A DNA stretch of 58,005 nt from Bacteroidales bacterium (GTDB taxonomy: Bacteria; Bacteroidota; Bacteroidia; Bacteroidales; UBA12077). Position numbers and translations under genes: made by a program. Below, piece by piece: positions 18,210-28,024 of this stretch. The notes below the pieces were generated by a model. The model had not been told where the DNA came from, ran no database searches, and was given only the letters and a program-made list of their open reading frames with translations. How positions within the stretch are numbered: position 1 is the stretch's first letter; every line of letters begins with the position of its first letter. The DNA is taken from NCBI GenBank assembly GCA_016342685.1, contig JAEINU010000001.1:1396933-1454937 (forward strand), written 5' to 3'.

Positions 18210-19018
18210 TAGCTCCAGTATTTAAAGAAATGATTAACAGGACCATGCCCTTTCCCAATAGTATAATCAACCCCGGCATTAATAGCATTGTTTATATAAT
18301 CTTTTGCCTTTTGTACCGCATCGTTAAGTTCAAGACCTTGAGCTAAAAATGCAGCCAATGCTGATGAAAGAGTACAACCTGTTCCGTGCGTATTTTTTGT
18401 TGTTATTCGTTGAGATTTTAGTTCAAGTATTTCATTTGTCTCATGGTTAAAGAATACATCTATCAACTCATTATCGTTTAAATGGCCTGCTTTTAATAAG
18501 ACAGATACCTTGTATTTACTCCCAAGATTTCGGGCATGCTCCGGGAAATCCTTCTGACTTAAACCTTTTTCTCCCAGTAGAATCTCGGCTTCGGGAATAT
18601 TAGGAGTTATTACTCTCACATTTGGTATTAACTCATCTATCAGAGTATTAATAGCTTCGGTCTGTAATAAGTTATTCCCTGATGTGGAAACCATAACCGG
18701 ATCGAGAACAATATTTGTCATTTTAAACTGCTTAAGAATATCCCTAACAGCTATAATCGTTTCTGAATTATGCAACATCCCAATTTTTATACTGTCGGTT
18801 CCAATATCTTCGAGTACAGCTTCGATCTGTTTTTTTAAGGTGCTAATGGGGATGGGGTGAATATCGGTAACTCCTAAAGTATTTTGTGCAGTAATAGCAG
18901 TAATAGCTGTTGTGGCAAAACAACCACAAGCCGAAATGGCTTTTATGTCTGCCTGAATACCTGCACCACCTCCTGAATCGCTACCAGCTATCGCCAGTAC
19001 TCTGTTATATTTTTTCAT
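18209..19018 (-). CDS. thiD: hydroxymethylpyrimidine/phosphomethylpyrimidine kinase
   Basis: A 269-residue ribokinase-fold enzyme phosphorylating HMP and HMP-phosphate to HMP-diphosphate, the pyrimidine half of thiamine. The N-terminal AIAGSDSGGGAGIQADIKA and C-terminal NTHGTGCTLSSALAA (anion hole with Cys) are diagnostic. It lies between thiL (2 bp away) and tenA (1 bp overlap), so it could take HMP made by TenA. Confidence 0.95.
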   Translation of the reverse strand: MKKYNRVLAIAGSDSGGGAGIQADIKAISACGCFATTAITAITAQNTLGVTDIHPIPISTLKKQIEAVLEDIGTDSIKIGMLHNSETIIAVRDILKQFKMTNIVLDPVMVSTSGNNLLQTEAINTLIDELIPNVRVITPNIPEAEILLGEKGLSQKDFPEHARNLGSKYKVSVLLKAGHLNDNELIDVFFNHETNEILELKSQRITTKNTHGTGCTLSSALAAFLAQGLELNDAVQKAKDYINNAINAGVDYTIGKGHGPVNHFFKYWS

Positions 19019-19020
19019 TA

Positions 19021-20028
19021 TTAACTCTTTGTAAAATGATTAAAACCATCTTTATTATTTGATATATTTTCACCTTTTTTGAACCAGCTTATTCCTGTTT
19101 GTCCCTCTTTTATTTCACCAATTACTGAAATATCTTCCAAAAAACATGCCTTATATTCCTTTTTTAATCTGTCAATATCATTCGCATCAATGGTAAAAAG
19201 CAGCTCGTAATCTTCACCACCCGAAGAAGCCAATTCAACGGGATTCCAATTATTTTCTGCAGCAACTTTACGCAACGACTCAGTTATTGGCAATTTATCC
19301 ATATGTATAAAGGCCGATTTACCTGAAGCATCTAAAATATGCATTAAATCAGATGAAATACCGTCAGAAATATCCATCATGGCATGCACTGATTTTTGTT
19401 TGCCCAACCAAATACCTTCATTAATCCTTGGCTCAGGAACATGATGTTTCTGTACCAGAATTTTATTTTCAGGATTTAGCTCTACATCATTAAGTATTAC
19501 ATTAAGTCCACCTGCAGAATCTCCAAGAAAACCTGTAACGCATATTAAATCACCTTCTTTGGCCATCGACCGTAAATGCATCTCTGCTTTCTTACACTGG
19601 CCTATAACAGCAACATTTATGATCAGTTTATCAGATGATTTTGTAGTATCTCCTCCCATCAATGGCATCTTATATTTTTCTGAAAGAGCATAAAACCCAC
19701 TCATAAAAGCATCTAAATATTCCACTGAAATATGGCTAGGGATACCTATAGACAGGAATGAAAATTTAGGCTCCGCCCCCATAGCTGCTAAATCGCTTAA
19801 ATTGACAGCTAAAGACTTATACCCCAATTCTTCGGGAGAGATTTTATCTTTTAAGAAATGAATATCTTCGTTTAATAAATCTGTAGTTATTACATAGTTA
19901 TCTGATTCATTTATGGGAATTACTGCACAGTCATCGCCAATGCCCAATTCTTCTTCCTTAATAAAACTGTCAAACTTATTTGCGAAACGTTTTATAAATC
20001 CAAATTCGCCAATATCTTTTAAATCCAT
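19021..20028 (-). CDS. thiL: thiamine-monophosphate kinase
   Basis: A 335-residue AIR-synthase-fold kinase converting thiamine phosphate to thiamine diphosphate. Visible motifs are GIGDDCAVI near residue 26, TTDLLNEDIHF, NLSDLAAMGAEP, GLLGDSAG-like VTGFLGDSAGGL, MDISDGISSDL and SSGGEDYELLFT, all in family order. Located 5 bp after thiE and 2 bp before thiD within the TPP-controlled operon. It supplies the final step to the cofactor that closes the riboswitch loop. Confidence 0.95.
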   Translation of the reverse strand: MDLKDIGEFGFIKRFANKFDSFIKEEELGIGDDCAVIPINESDNYVITTDLLNEDIHFLKDKISPEELGYKSLAVNLSDLAAMGAEPKFSFLSIGIPSHISVEYLDAFMSGFYALSEKYKMPLMGGDTTKSSDKLIINVAVIGQCKKAEMHLRSMAKEGDLICVTGFLGDSAGGLNVILNDVELNPENKILVQKHHVPEPRINEGIWLGKQKSVHAMMDISDGISSDLMHILDASGKSAFIHMDKLPITESLRKVAAENNWNPVELASSGGEDYELLFTIDANDIDRLKKEYKACFLEDISVIGEIKEGQTGISWFKKGENISNNKDGFNHFTKS

Positions 20029-20033
20029 AATAA

Positions 20034-20666
20034 CTATCTTGCTTTACGAATTATTGTTTTAAGATTAAATGCTGCTTCCTGCGGATTCTCTTGTGATACA
20101 ATAGCTGAAACAACAGCTATTCCATCAGCTCCACTAGCAATAACGCTTTCTGCATTTAAACTGTTAATACCTCCAATAGCAACGGTTTTATGTTTCGTAA
20201 AACCTGCAATCTCTTTAATTCCTGATAATTCAAGAGGTGTGTTTATATCAAGTTTTGTATTTGTTGAAAACACAGGAGACAAACCAATATAATCTACATC
20301 CACATTATTCACTTCACGTGCCTGCTCAATGGTTTCAACCGACAAACCAATTATTTTGTCTTTGCCCAGTAGTTTTCTGGCAATAGAGTATGGCAAATCA
20401 CTTTGCCCTATATGTAAACCATCGGCATCAACGGCAAGAGCAATATCTAATCTATCGTTTATAATCAATGGAATATTCAAAGGTTTTAGAACTAACTTGA
20501 GCGCTTTTGCCAATTCGTAAAACTCACGCGATGAAATATCCTTTTCCCTCAATTGAACCATGGTAACACCGCCTTTTACAGCTTCCTCTACAATATACTC
20601 ATGCGACCGACCTTTAGAAAGGCTTTGATCCGTTACAAGATATAAACTTAAATCGAACTTATTCAT
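20034..20666 (-). CDS. thiE: thiamine-phosphate synthase
   Basis: A 210-residue TIM-barrel enzyme that joins HMP-diphosphate and thiazole phosphate into thiamine phosphate. YLVTDQSL, GVTMVQLREKD, LIINDRLDIALAVDADGLHIGQSDLP, YIGLSPVFSTNTK and VAIGGINSLNAESVIASGADGIAVVSAI are typical. It overlaps the end of thiM by 8 bp, so translation is probably coupled. Confidence 0.95.
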   Translation of the reverse strand: MNKFDLSLYLVTDQSLSKGRSHEYIVEEAVKGGVTMVQLREKDISSREFYELAKALKLVLKPLNIPLIINDRLDIALAVDADGLHIGQSDLPYSIARKLLGKDKIIGLSVETIEQAREVNNVDVDYIGLSPVFSTNTKLDINTPLELSGIKEIAGFTKHKTVAIGGINSLNAESVIASGADGIAVVSAIVSQENPQEAAFNLKTIIRKAR

Positions 20667-21462
20667 AACTCATTTTTAATCTTTGTTCTATATCTTTGGT
20701 TGAAATTTTATAAAGCTGATCGATAAAATTCATTTGCATAGATCCTGGTCCTTTGGATGCTTCACTAGCCATTTCTCCGACAATACCCATTATTGCCATT
20801 GCACTTACTGCTGCAACAAATAAATTTTCCTCTGCTCCAGCAAAGGCTCCTGTAATGGCAGTAGCTGTGCATCCCATTCCGGTAACTTTCGCCATTATAG
20901 TATTCCCGTTATTAATGCTAGTTACTCTTTCACCATCAGTTATGTAATCGGTTTCGCCACTAACTACCACAATAGAATTTATTGATTTTGCCAATAATTT
21001 AGCAGAATCAAGTGCTGCATTGGACGATACCGTGCTGTCAACACCTTTTGTTTTTACATTAGTATTACTCAGAGCCATTATCTCAGATGCGTTCCCTCGT
21101 ATTACAGAAGGTTTGCATTCTTCTATTATTTGCTGAGCAACCTTAGTTCGATATACAGTAGCACCAACTCCAACAGGATCAAAAATTACGGGAACAGCTC
21201 TTTCTGTAGCCTTTTTTCCTGCCAAAATCATAGCTTCTACCCATTTCTCACTTAATGTACCCATGTTTATTACCAATGATGAGGCGATACCTACCATGTC
21301 TTCAACTTCGTTGGTTGCATGAGCCATTACTGGCGAAGCTCCTATTGAAAGAAGAGCATTAGCAGTATTATTCATTACTACATAATTGGTTATATTATGA
21401 ACTAAAGGTGATTTCTCACGCAGCTTTTGTAATGCTTCAGTTATTTGATTTGCTTTTATCAC
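20659..21462 (-). CDS. thiM: hydroxyethylthiazole kinase
   Basis: A 267-residue kinase phosphorylating salvaged hydroxyethylthiazole. PLVHNITNYVVMNNTANALLSIGASPVMAHA, VIFDPVGVGATVYR, VIRGNASEI and KVTGMGCTATAITGAF (catalytic cysteine) mark it clearly. It is the second gene of the operon. Its presence with TenA and the absence of thiC/thiG here point to salvage of both halves of thiamine. Confidence 0.95.
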   Translation of the reverse strand: MIKANQITEALQKLREKSPLVHNITNYVVMNNTANALLSIGASPVMAHATNEVEDMVGIASSLVINMGTLSEKWVEAMILAGKKATERAVPVIFDPVGVGATVYRTKVAQQIIEECKPSVIRGNASEIMALSNTNVKTKGVDSTVSSNAALDSAKLLAKSINSIVVVSGETDYITDGERVTSINNGNTIMAKVTGMGCTATAITGAFAGAEENLFVAAVSAMAIMGIVGEMASEASKGPGSMQMNFIDQLYKISTKDIEQRLKMSYE

Positions 21463-21467
21463 GATAT

Positions 21468-22175
21468 TTAATTTTTAATGGCACAAATAGCTACATAATC
21501 ACCACAATCGTAGCCTTCAATTGGATTTTCTATTTCTTTATTTGAATATTTTGGATGTTTTGTTAAAGTTTGAGCAAATTCAAAATCTTTAAATCCTGCT
21601 TTTTCTAAGAGTTTAATTTTTTCATCTGTTGTTCGCCAGTTCGCTACTCTTACAAATTCTATTGGATAAGGATCTACTGGATGCACTCCTTCTAATAAAG
21701 GATGCTCCCAAGTATCTAAAGCCTTTGCTAAATTATACATGGTTGCATAAGAGCTTTCTTTAGGTACATCAATCATAACAATTTTCCCACCTTTTTTTAT
21801 TGATGCATAAGCCTTTTGAACCACACTATCTAAATCTGTAATATAACTAGGAGTACCATTAAAAAGAACAGTATCGTGCACATCAATTCCAAAATCGGCA
21901 TCTTCAGCAGTAGTTACTTCAACATTCATTCCTCTCTTACGAGCAATGTCGGCCATTCCATCCGATGGTTCAATCCCTGTTTTAATCTCAATATTAAAAT
22001 CTCTTTCTAATATCGATTCAAATAAACCACTACCACAACCAACAGAAAATACTTTCCCAGCATCCTTTAAAAAATGTGCTACTAAATTTACTTCTGAAGT
22101 TAGTAAATTAGTATTATCGAAAAACCACGAATCATATTCACCTGCATACTTATCAAAACTATTTTTTTTATTCAT
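21468..22175 (-). CDS. class I SAM-dependent methyltransferase in thiamine operon
   Basis: A 235-residue methyltransferase. Motif I is VFSVGCGSGLFES near residues 38-50, with an acidic residue in KTGIEPSDGM and later VLFNGTPSYI and GGKIVMIDVPKES. It is the first gene after the TPP riboswitch and terminator and 5 bp before thiM, so its expression is thiamine-controlled. No methylation step is known in HMP or thiazole salvage, so its substrate is open: a thiamine analogue, a breakdown product or an unrelated small molecule. Confidence 0.82.
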   Translation of the reverse strand: MNKKNSFDKYAGEYDSWFFDNTNLLTSEVNLVAHFLKDAGKVFSVGCGSGLFESILERDFNIEIKTGIEPSDGMADIARKRGMNVEVTTAEDADFGIDVHDTVLFNGTPSYITDLDSVVQKAYASIKKGGKIVMIDVPKESSYATMYNLAKALDTWEHPLLEGVHPVDPYPIEFVRVANWRTTDEKIKLLEKAGFKDFEFAQTLTKHPKYSNKEIENPIEGYDCGDYVAICAIKN

Positions 22176-22185
22176 TTAATATAAA

Positions 22186-22220
22186 TTAAAAAAGCCGCCT
22201 CGTATGATACGAAACGGCTT
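22186..22220 (-). terminator. riboswitch-linked intrinsic terminator
   Basis: On the minus strand, AAGCCG plus TCGTAT pairs with ATACGA plus CGGCTT, followed by six T. It lies between the TPP aptamer and the first gene, whose start at 22175 is only about 10 bases away. This is the expression platform: TPP binding would favour this hairpin. Confidence 0.85.
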
Positions 22221-22247
22221 ATATGAAAATAATAATATTTTAATATT

Positions 22248-22342
22248 TAAAACCATTTCCCTACGATGTAATTAAACATTTCAGGTTCAAGGGTGTTATC
22301 TCAGCCTACTATATACCTTAAGGCACCCCTAACAGCTACGCT
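22248..22342 (-). ncRNA. TPP (THI-box) riboswitch
   Basis: Read on the minus strand, the aptamer shows GGGGTGCC near the 5' side, then GGCTGAGATAACACCC, CTTGAACCTGA, and finally the distal ACATCGTAGGGAA. These are the conserved blocks of the thiamine pyrophosphate aptamer in the right order and spacing. A terminator hairpin follows at 22186-22220 and then a six-gene thiamine operon. Control is probably by transcription attenuation. Confidence 0.95.
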
Positions 22343-22344
22343 TG

Positions 22345-22352
22345 CAAAGATA
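22345..22352 (-). promoter_or_regulatory. -7 promoter element of the thiamine operon
   Basis: TATCTTTG on the minus strand matches the Bacteroidota TAnnTTTG element and sits immediately upstream of the TPP aptamer, as needed for an RNA that begins at the riboswitch. No convincing -33 TTG was seen at the usual distance. Confidence 0.5.
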
Positions 22353-22487
22353 AAAAATGATTTGTTATTTAGTGTAAAATATGATTTTTTTTATTTTATC
22401 TACAAACACATATTTATTTGAATATTTCTCTAATAAGTCTTTTAATCTTTAAACTTATTGTATGTTTTAAATTATTTTAAGCAAAAT

Positions 22488-23909
22488 TTATTTTGTATCT
22501 GTATTATCTGTTTTTATCTTCTTATTAAGTGTTTGTCGTGAAATGCCTAATATTTTAGCTGCAATACTTTGATTTCCTTCCGATCTGTGCAGTGCTTCCT
22601 GAATTAACTGATCTTCTACTTCTTTTATTGAGGGTAAATTATCATATGCATGAAAATAGTTTAAGCAGGCTTCATTATTTGTTTCGTTTGAAATTATATC
22701 TTTTACATTTTTATTGATAACCTCGCTAATTGCACTCAATGACATTACCTTTGATTTATGTTGTGAAACTGCATCGTAAATCATAGATCGTAGCTCTCTG
22801 ACATTTCCGGGGAAACTATATGTTCCAAGAAGACAATAGAGTTCCTTGGTAGGTGTAGGTTTATTTTTATTCATGCTTTTTGCTGCTTCATAAAGAAAAT
22901 GATCCGCTAACAAAGTTATGTCATCCAAACGTTTCCTGAGAGGTGGTATCTGGATATTATGAACTGATAGTCGGTAGAAAAGGTCTTTTCTAAAAGAGCC
23001 ATCTTCCATTTGTTTCATGAGATTAGTATTCGTAGCCACAACAATTCTACAATTCGACTTTCGTAGAACATCTGCTCCCAACTGATAATATTCTTTTTCC
23101 TGTATCAATCTCAAAATTTTCACTTGAGAAGATGGGGACAAATCTCCAATTTCATCTAAAAATAATACACCATTGTCTGCTTGATCAACAAGGCCACCTC
23201 TGGAAGAGGTGGCTCCTGTGTATGCTCCACTAACGTGCCCAAACAGGGTATCGGTAAACATTGTATCGTCAAGACCAGCAACATTAACAGATACGTACTT
23301 TCCTTTGTAGTCATTTAAATTATATATTGCTCTGGCAAAAAGTTCTTTTCCAGTTCCTGTTTCTCCATTGATAAGAACTGGTTCATGCGATTTCCCAATT
23401 GCTTCCATATATTTAAATATGGATTTCATCGCTTTATTTTGTGTAATAATATGCCTGAAAGCTTTTGTGTTTTCAATACTATCGCTCAGCATGTGTCGCT
23501 TTAAAAGAGAGTACTGTCGTTTTAGTTCTCTTAATTCAACTACTTTTTTAATGGAAGATAACAAACGATTTCTCTCTACAGGTTTAAGTAAATAATCTAT
23601 GGCACCCAGTTTCATGCACGAAACAGCCATTTTAACATCATTTAAACCTGTAATAATAACTACTGGTATTTCGGGGAATTCTGTATTTATCTGTTCTAAT
23701 AATTTTTCTCCTGAAATTACGGGCATTGTAATATCTAAAAGAATGATCTCAACAGGATTATTCTCCACAAATTTCATTACCAGTTCACTGTTTTGTAAGC
23801 AAACAATATTTGTATAACCATTTGATCTGAATGTAAACTCCATACTATTCAGAATGGCTTTTTCATCGTCTACAATTAATATTGGATGGATAGGTGTTTT
23901 TATTTCCAT
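22488..23909 (-). CDS. sigma-54-dependent response regulator (NtrC family)
   Basis: A 473-residue regulator. The receiver domain (ILIVDDE, Asp59 in IILLDITMP) is followed by the AAA+ domain with Walker A GETGTGKELF, a GAYTGA sigma-54 contact loop (variant of GAFTGA), Walker B GVLFLDEIGDL and the ATNTNL sensor. A Fis-type helix-turn-helix ends the protein (NQSIAAKILGISRQTLNKKIK). It follows its kinase with a 1-bp gap. Just upstream on the same strand lies the decarboxylase locus, which has a sigma-54-like promoter, so that locus is the probable target (inference). Confidence 0.92.
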   Translation of the reverse strand: MEIKTPIHPILIVDDEKAILNSMEFTFRSNGYTNIVCLQNSELVMKFVENNPVEIILLDITMPVISGEKLLEQINTEFPEIPVVIITGLNDVKMAVSCMKLGAIDYLLKPVERNRLLSSIKKVVELRELKRQYSLLKRHMLSDSIENTKAFRHIITQNKAMKSIFKYMEAIGKSHEPVLINGETGTGKELFARAIYNLNDYKGKYVSVNVAGLDDTMFTDTLFGHVSGAYTGATSSRGGLVDQADNGVLFLDEIGDLSPSSQVKILRLIQEKEYYQLGADVLRKSNCRIVVATNTNLMKQMEDGSFRKDLFYRLSVHNIQIPPLRKRLDDITLLADHFLYEAAKSMNKNKPTPTKELYCLLGTYSFPGNVRELRSMIYDAVSQHKSKVMSLSAISEVINKNVKDIISNETNNEACLNYFHAYDNLPSIKEVEDQLIQEALHRSEGNQSIAAKILGISRQTLNKKIKTDNTDTK

Positions 23910-23910
23910 T

Positions 23911-26520
23911 TTATTTTTTTATTATAGGCAATTGTAACTTTACTGTAGTTCCTTGTCCTTCTTCGGAATCAAAATTAATGCTTCCATTGTGTTCTTTAAT
24001 GAGTCCCAAAGATACAGAAAGTCCTAAGCCTGTGCCTCCTTGATCTCTTTTAGTTGTAAAAAAAGGATCGAAGATTTGTTTTATATTTTCTGCTGAAATT
24101 CCGCATCCCTGATCAACGATTACAATATTAACAAAATCCTCACCTTCTTTGTAAGATGTAGAAACACTTATTTCATCTTCTTTAGTTTTAAGTGAATGAC
24201 ATGCATTCTGGAGAAGATTCACAAAAACCTGTTCTAATCGTCTAAAATTACCTTTTATAAGCGGTATTTCTTGTCCTAATTCCAAATTTAAGTTATTCGT
24301 GTGTTTTATTAATTGACTAGAAATTAACTTGACAGAAGATTTAACTACATCGTTAATATTAACATCATCACTCGTGCTTCCTGTATCGGGCTTGGCGAAA
24401 TTTTTTAAGTCTTCTACAATGGTCTTTATTTTTTCAGAACTTTCCTGAACATCATCTAAAATGTCATCGAAAAAACTCTTAAAATAAGAATATGGCATTC
24501 CTGAAATAACAAAATCACCATTTTCAATTTTATATTTTTCTAAAATTGGTTTCGTCGATTCCCAAGCTTGCTTTATGATCGGATTACTAAGCATAATTGA
24601 GTTGTTTGGATTGTTAATTTCATGAGCAACCCCAGATACCAATATTCCTAGAGCGACAAGCTTGTCTGTTTGTACAAGTTGTTCGTTGTGTCTTCTTTTT
24701 TCTTCTTCATTTCTTTTACGTTCAGTAATATCACGAACAAAAATAAAATCTTCAGGTTCACCCCCGTAATTAATAACACCTGCATTTACCTCAACATCAA
24801 TTAATTGCCTATCAGACGAAAGAAGTCTTGTTTCAATAATGCTTTTTGTTGCTTTGCCTTTTAATCGGTTTTCATGATTTTTTAATACCATTACTTTGTC
24901 ATCTTTTGAAATTATTTGTTCAAAAGGCATTTCGAAAAGTTCTTGTTCTTTATAATTTAGAAGGGTTCCCATTTTTTTATTAGCAAAACTTATTTTTTTA
25001 TCACGAATGAGCATTATACCATCATTAGCTCTTTCTATAAGGCTTCTGTATTTGTCTTCGCTTTCAGTTAATGCCAAGCGTATTTTTTCTTTTTCTTTGA
25101 TATAGTTTCTAAGTTGGATATTTGTTTCTGTAATTTCTTTTGTTCTTTCTTCAACCTTTTGATTTAGATGATCCCGATCTTCTTTTAATTTACGCTTCGA
25201 AGTAATTCGCTCTGTAATATCTCTGGCAAAACCCATAACAGAGTAATCTTTATCGGTTTCGATAAGAAAAAGTCTAAATTCTACAAATGTTCTTTTATCA
25301 TTAATGAATAATTCGGTTTCTAATACCTGATGTTTTGTTTGAATAATTTTTTTTAATATTTCAAAATATTCATTTCCCCGATTTTTATCAAATAGAGTTG
25401 AAGGAGTATTGTTGAGCAAGTCCGTATTTTTACATTGAAATAAGTTTAAAAATACACTATTGGCCTTCGTGAAATTTTCAGGTTCGCCATTATTTCCAAT
25501 TTTGTGAACAAAAATACCGTCGTTCCCTTTTTCAAATATAAGTTTAAAATTACGTTGGCTTTCAATTAGATTTCTTTCAGCAGCTTCAAGTTTAAACATA
25601 TCTAAATAACCAATAATAAATATGATTAGGGATAATACTACCATGCTGATCATTAGAATATTGTTTCGAATACGAATGGTATCTTTAATTAGTTCATTTT
25701 CATTTAAGGAAGTATTAATTATCCAACCGGTTTCTTTTGACTGTCTGAAAGCCATTAATTTATTTTCATTTTTAAACCGATATTCCTGAAAACCATTTTT
25801 TTCAGCAATCATTTTTTTCATCCATGGATAGTCTGACATGCCTTTAAGTGTGAGCGATATGTCTCTATGTCCAATATTCCTACCGGATGTATCAGTAATG
25901 GCAAAATATCCTGTTTCTCCTACTTTTGCAGGAATGATAAATTTTTTAATAAACTTATCCCAATTAATGGTAAATCCAACAAAACCTAAAAGCTCATTTT
26001 CCGAAGAAAAAACTCCTTTAAGCAAAATGAAATTTAATTTACCCGTTGTATGTGATCTAGAAATATAGGTGTCTAAATAAATTTGATAATTACTATTTTT
26101 AAATTTATCCCATATTTCTAATTGATTAACGTGGGTAAATTCATTATCGGAATCCAGTGATCCTTTTATTATTTCACCTTCCAAAGTTGCTATAAATATA
26201 TTTTCTAAATTGTCATAATGTTTTATTACAAGCTCAAGGCGTGAGCCCATATCTACCGATTTATCGATAAAAGCATCTTTTATCTCCGGCATTTCGGAAA
26301 TAAATATCAGCATTTTTTTCTTTTCTTCTATCCAAGAATCAACAGTTTTGGCAACTCCGTCGGTAACAGCAGTTAAATATTTCGATGCCATTTTTCTTGA
26401 ATTTGAAATATCAAGAATTGAGAAAAAAATGACAAAGGCAGCAATTGAAATGAAAATAAAGATACTTACAATTATGAAAGTTTTTTTATTTCCTCCTATT
26501 TTAGAAAATTTTAGCATCAT
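23911..26520 (-). CDS. sensor histidine kinase with extracytoplasmic Cache domain and two PAS domains
   Basis: An 869-residue kinase. A helix near 15-36 and another near 285-305 enclose a Cache-type ligand domain (YFAITDTSGRNIGHRD, KNENKLMAFRQSKETGWIINTSL). Two PAS domains follow (NFKLIFEKGNDGIFVHK and YRSLIERANDGIMLIRD) with a coiled coil between. The HisKA histidine lies in LVSGVAHEINNPNN. The ATPase domain shows NLLQNACHSL, DQGCGIS, FDPFFTTK and GTGLGLSVSLG. Partner of the sigma-54 regulator 1 bp downstream. Cache domains bind small molecules outside the cell, often carboxylates or amino acids; an aryl acetate is a natural candidate here. Confidence 0.9.
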   Translation of the reverse strand: MMLKFSKIGGNKKTFIIVSIFIFISIAAFVIFFSILDISNSRKMASKYLTAVTDGVAKTVDSWIEEKKKMLIFISEMPEIKDAFIDKSVDMGSRLELVIKHYDNLENIFIATLEGEIIKGSLDSDNEFTHVNQLEIWDKFKNSNYQIYLDTYISRSHTTGKLNFILLKGVFSSENELLGFVGFTINWDKFIKKFIIPAKVGETGYFAITDTSGRNIGHRDISLTLKGMSDYPWMKKMIAEKNGFQEYRFKNENKLMAFRQSKETGWIINTSLNENELIKDTIRIRNNILMISMVVLSLIIFIIGYLDMFKLEAAERNLIESQRNFKLIFEKGNDGIFVHKIGNNGEPENFTKANSVFLNLFQCKNTDLLNNTPSTLFDKNRGNEYFEILKKIIQTKHQVLETELFINDKRTFVEFRLFLIETDKDYSVMGFARDITERITSKRKLKEDRDHLNQKVEERTKEITETNIQLRNYIKEKEKIRLALTESEDKYRSLIERANDGIMLIRDKKISFANKKMGTLLNYKEQELFEMPFEQIISKDDKVMVLKNHENRLKGKATKSIIETRLLSSDRQLIDVEVNAGVINYGGEPEDFIFVRDITERKRNEEEKRRHNEQLVQTDKLVALGILVSGVAHEINNPNNSIMLSNPIIKQAWESTKPILEKYKIENGDFVISGMPYSYFKSFFDDILDDVQESSEKIKTIVEDLKNFAKPDTGSTSDDVNINDVVKSSVKLISSQLIKHTNNLNLELGQEIPLIKGNFRRLEQVFVNLLQNACHSLKTKEDEISVSTSYKEGEDFVNIVIVDQGCGISAENIKQIFDPFFTTKRDQGGTGLGLSVSLGLIKEHNGSINFDSEEGQGTTVKLQLPIIKK

Positions 26521-26599
26521 TAACTATTTAAATGTTAAAAATAGATTATTTGCAAAGGTTTATTAATATTCGATAAAATACTAATCTAAAATACTTTTC

Positions 26600-26640
26600 G
26601 GATAAAAATAGTGGATTAAATAAAACTATTTAATCCACCG
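26600..26640 (-). terminator. intrinsic terminator of the decarboxylase locus
   Basis: GTGGATTAAATA at 26611-26622 and TATTTAATCCAC at 26627-26638 form a long stem just past the porin stop. On the minus strand it is followed by a T-rich stretch. It separates the decarboxylase transcript from the downstream kinase gene. Confidence 0.7.
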
Positions 26641-26671
26641 AGCTAAAAAACTAATTGTAATATAATTTACT

Positions 26672-27967
26672 TTAAATTTTTAACATTAATTCAAATCTAA
26701 TCCAATTGTAGCCATCAGCTGTAGAAGGGTAGAAATTTCCTGGAGTGAAGTTTTCCCATAAAAGATGACCTGACCAATTTTTATCTATTTTATAATTTAA
26801 TTTTAAAGTAAGTAGATCTCCCCTATTTTTACCACTTCCATCGCAGAAAGCAGAAGTATTGTCTTCCAGAGCCCACATATGATTGTATGATCCTTTAAAG
26901 GATATCTTCTCGGATAAAGCTCCATTTACCGTAAAGTTTAGCGAAGAAATATTTGACCAATATGCAACTTTCCCTTTATTTTCAACAATCAAAGTATAAA
27001 TATACGATTCACTCCATTTTGGCCACCTGCTCCATAATGGATCCCATCCTTCATGTTTTTCAGTTGTTGGATCATCGCCACTCAGGTAAAAACCTCCGAG
27101 AGAAAGACTGTTAACCACAGGGATTTTTCCTTTTAAAATATAATCCAAATGAAAATATCCACCAAAAGCACTACGATCAAAATCGCCTGATTTACCAAAC
27201 TGAAATGCCGGCTCTGCAGTAATAGACAAATCTTTAAGCAAAGGTTGATTTAAACGTGCTCCGAATGTATTTATTTGTGATTCAACCGGAAAATCATCAT
27301 TTTCATACGTTGTTTTATTGAAGTAGTATACCGACAATTTTGAGTTTTTAATATTGGCTTTGTAATATAAGCCCAAACCAGTATTTTCCTGTTCTTCAAG
27401 AAGTACAGGCGAACTATCTTCATTAATTATTGGCAATAAATTGTCTGATTCGGGAATATATGAGATAAATGCCGTAACATTATTTCTCTCATTAATAGAG
27501 TAAACTCCTTTTACAGCATTAAAATAAGCTGATCTGGAACCTGTTAAAGGTTGACCATCCAGACAAATAAAGCCTTCATCTAACATTATATTTTGTCTAC
27601 CGATCGTCAATTCTAAAGGAATTTTAGCAATATTATTCCATTTGAAATATAGTTGATCAACAAAAATTTCATCGAATTTACTTTTTTTAGTATCTGGTGA
27701 TAACCAAATTCTCGATTCATTACCAAACTTCAATTTTAATTCAATGTTTTTATTCGGGAGATATCTCATTCCAAGAGTTGTTCTATATCTTGAAAAAGCC
27801 CATATATCCGATTCGTTGTTAAGAGAAATCGCATTATCAAAGCTTGTTAGTCGAACTCTTTCAGAAAAAGAAAATTGCAGTTTTTTATCTATACTTTGAT
27901 CTTGAGCATTGATCGTATTAAAAATGAGGAGTAGAATTCCTGCGATTAGTATGCTTTTATTTTTCAT
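26672..27967 (-). CDS. alginate-export-type outer-membrane porin
   Basis: About 431 residues from the ATG at 27967, chosen because the signal peptide MKNKSILIAGILLLIFNTINAQ starts there; a farther ATG at 28006 adds 13 unlikely residues. The mature part begins FSFSERVRLTSFDNA and continues with barrel segments (YRTTLGMRYLPNKNIELKLKFGNESR, LTIGRQNIMLDEGF) like the alginate_exp porins. It ends RFELMLKI. It is the last gene of the decarboxylase locus, so it probably admits the substrate or releases the product across the outer membrane. Confidence 0.75.
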   Translation of the reverse strand: MKNKSILIAGILLLIFNTINAQDQSIDKKLQFSFSERVRLTSFDNAISLNNESDIWAFSRYRTTLGMRYLPNKNIELKLKFGNESRIWLSPDTKKSKFDEIFVDQLYFKWNNIAKIPLELTIGRQNIMLDEGFICLDGQPLTGSRSAYFNAVKGVYSINERNNVTAFISYIPESDNLLPIINEDSSPVLLEEQENTGLGLYYKANIKNSKLSVYYFNKTTYENDDFPVESQINTFGARLNQPLLKDLSITAEPAFQFGKSGDFDRSAFGGYFHLDYILKGKIPVVNSLSLGGFYLSGDDPTTEKHEGWDPLWSRWPKWSESYIYTLIVENKGKVAYWSNISSLNFTVNGALSEKISFKGSYNHMWALEDNTSAFCDGSGKNRGDLLTLKLNYKIDKNWSGHLLWENFTPGNFYPSTADGYNWIRFELMLKI

Positions 27968-28024
27968 AATTTTATATTTATGAATGGGAATTGATAATGA
28001 TCCCATATTTTTTTTACAATCTGT

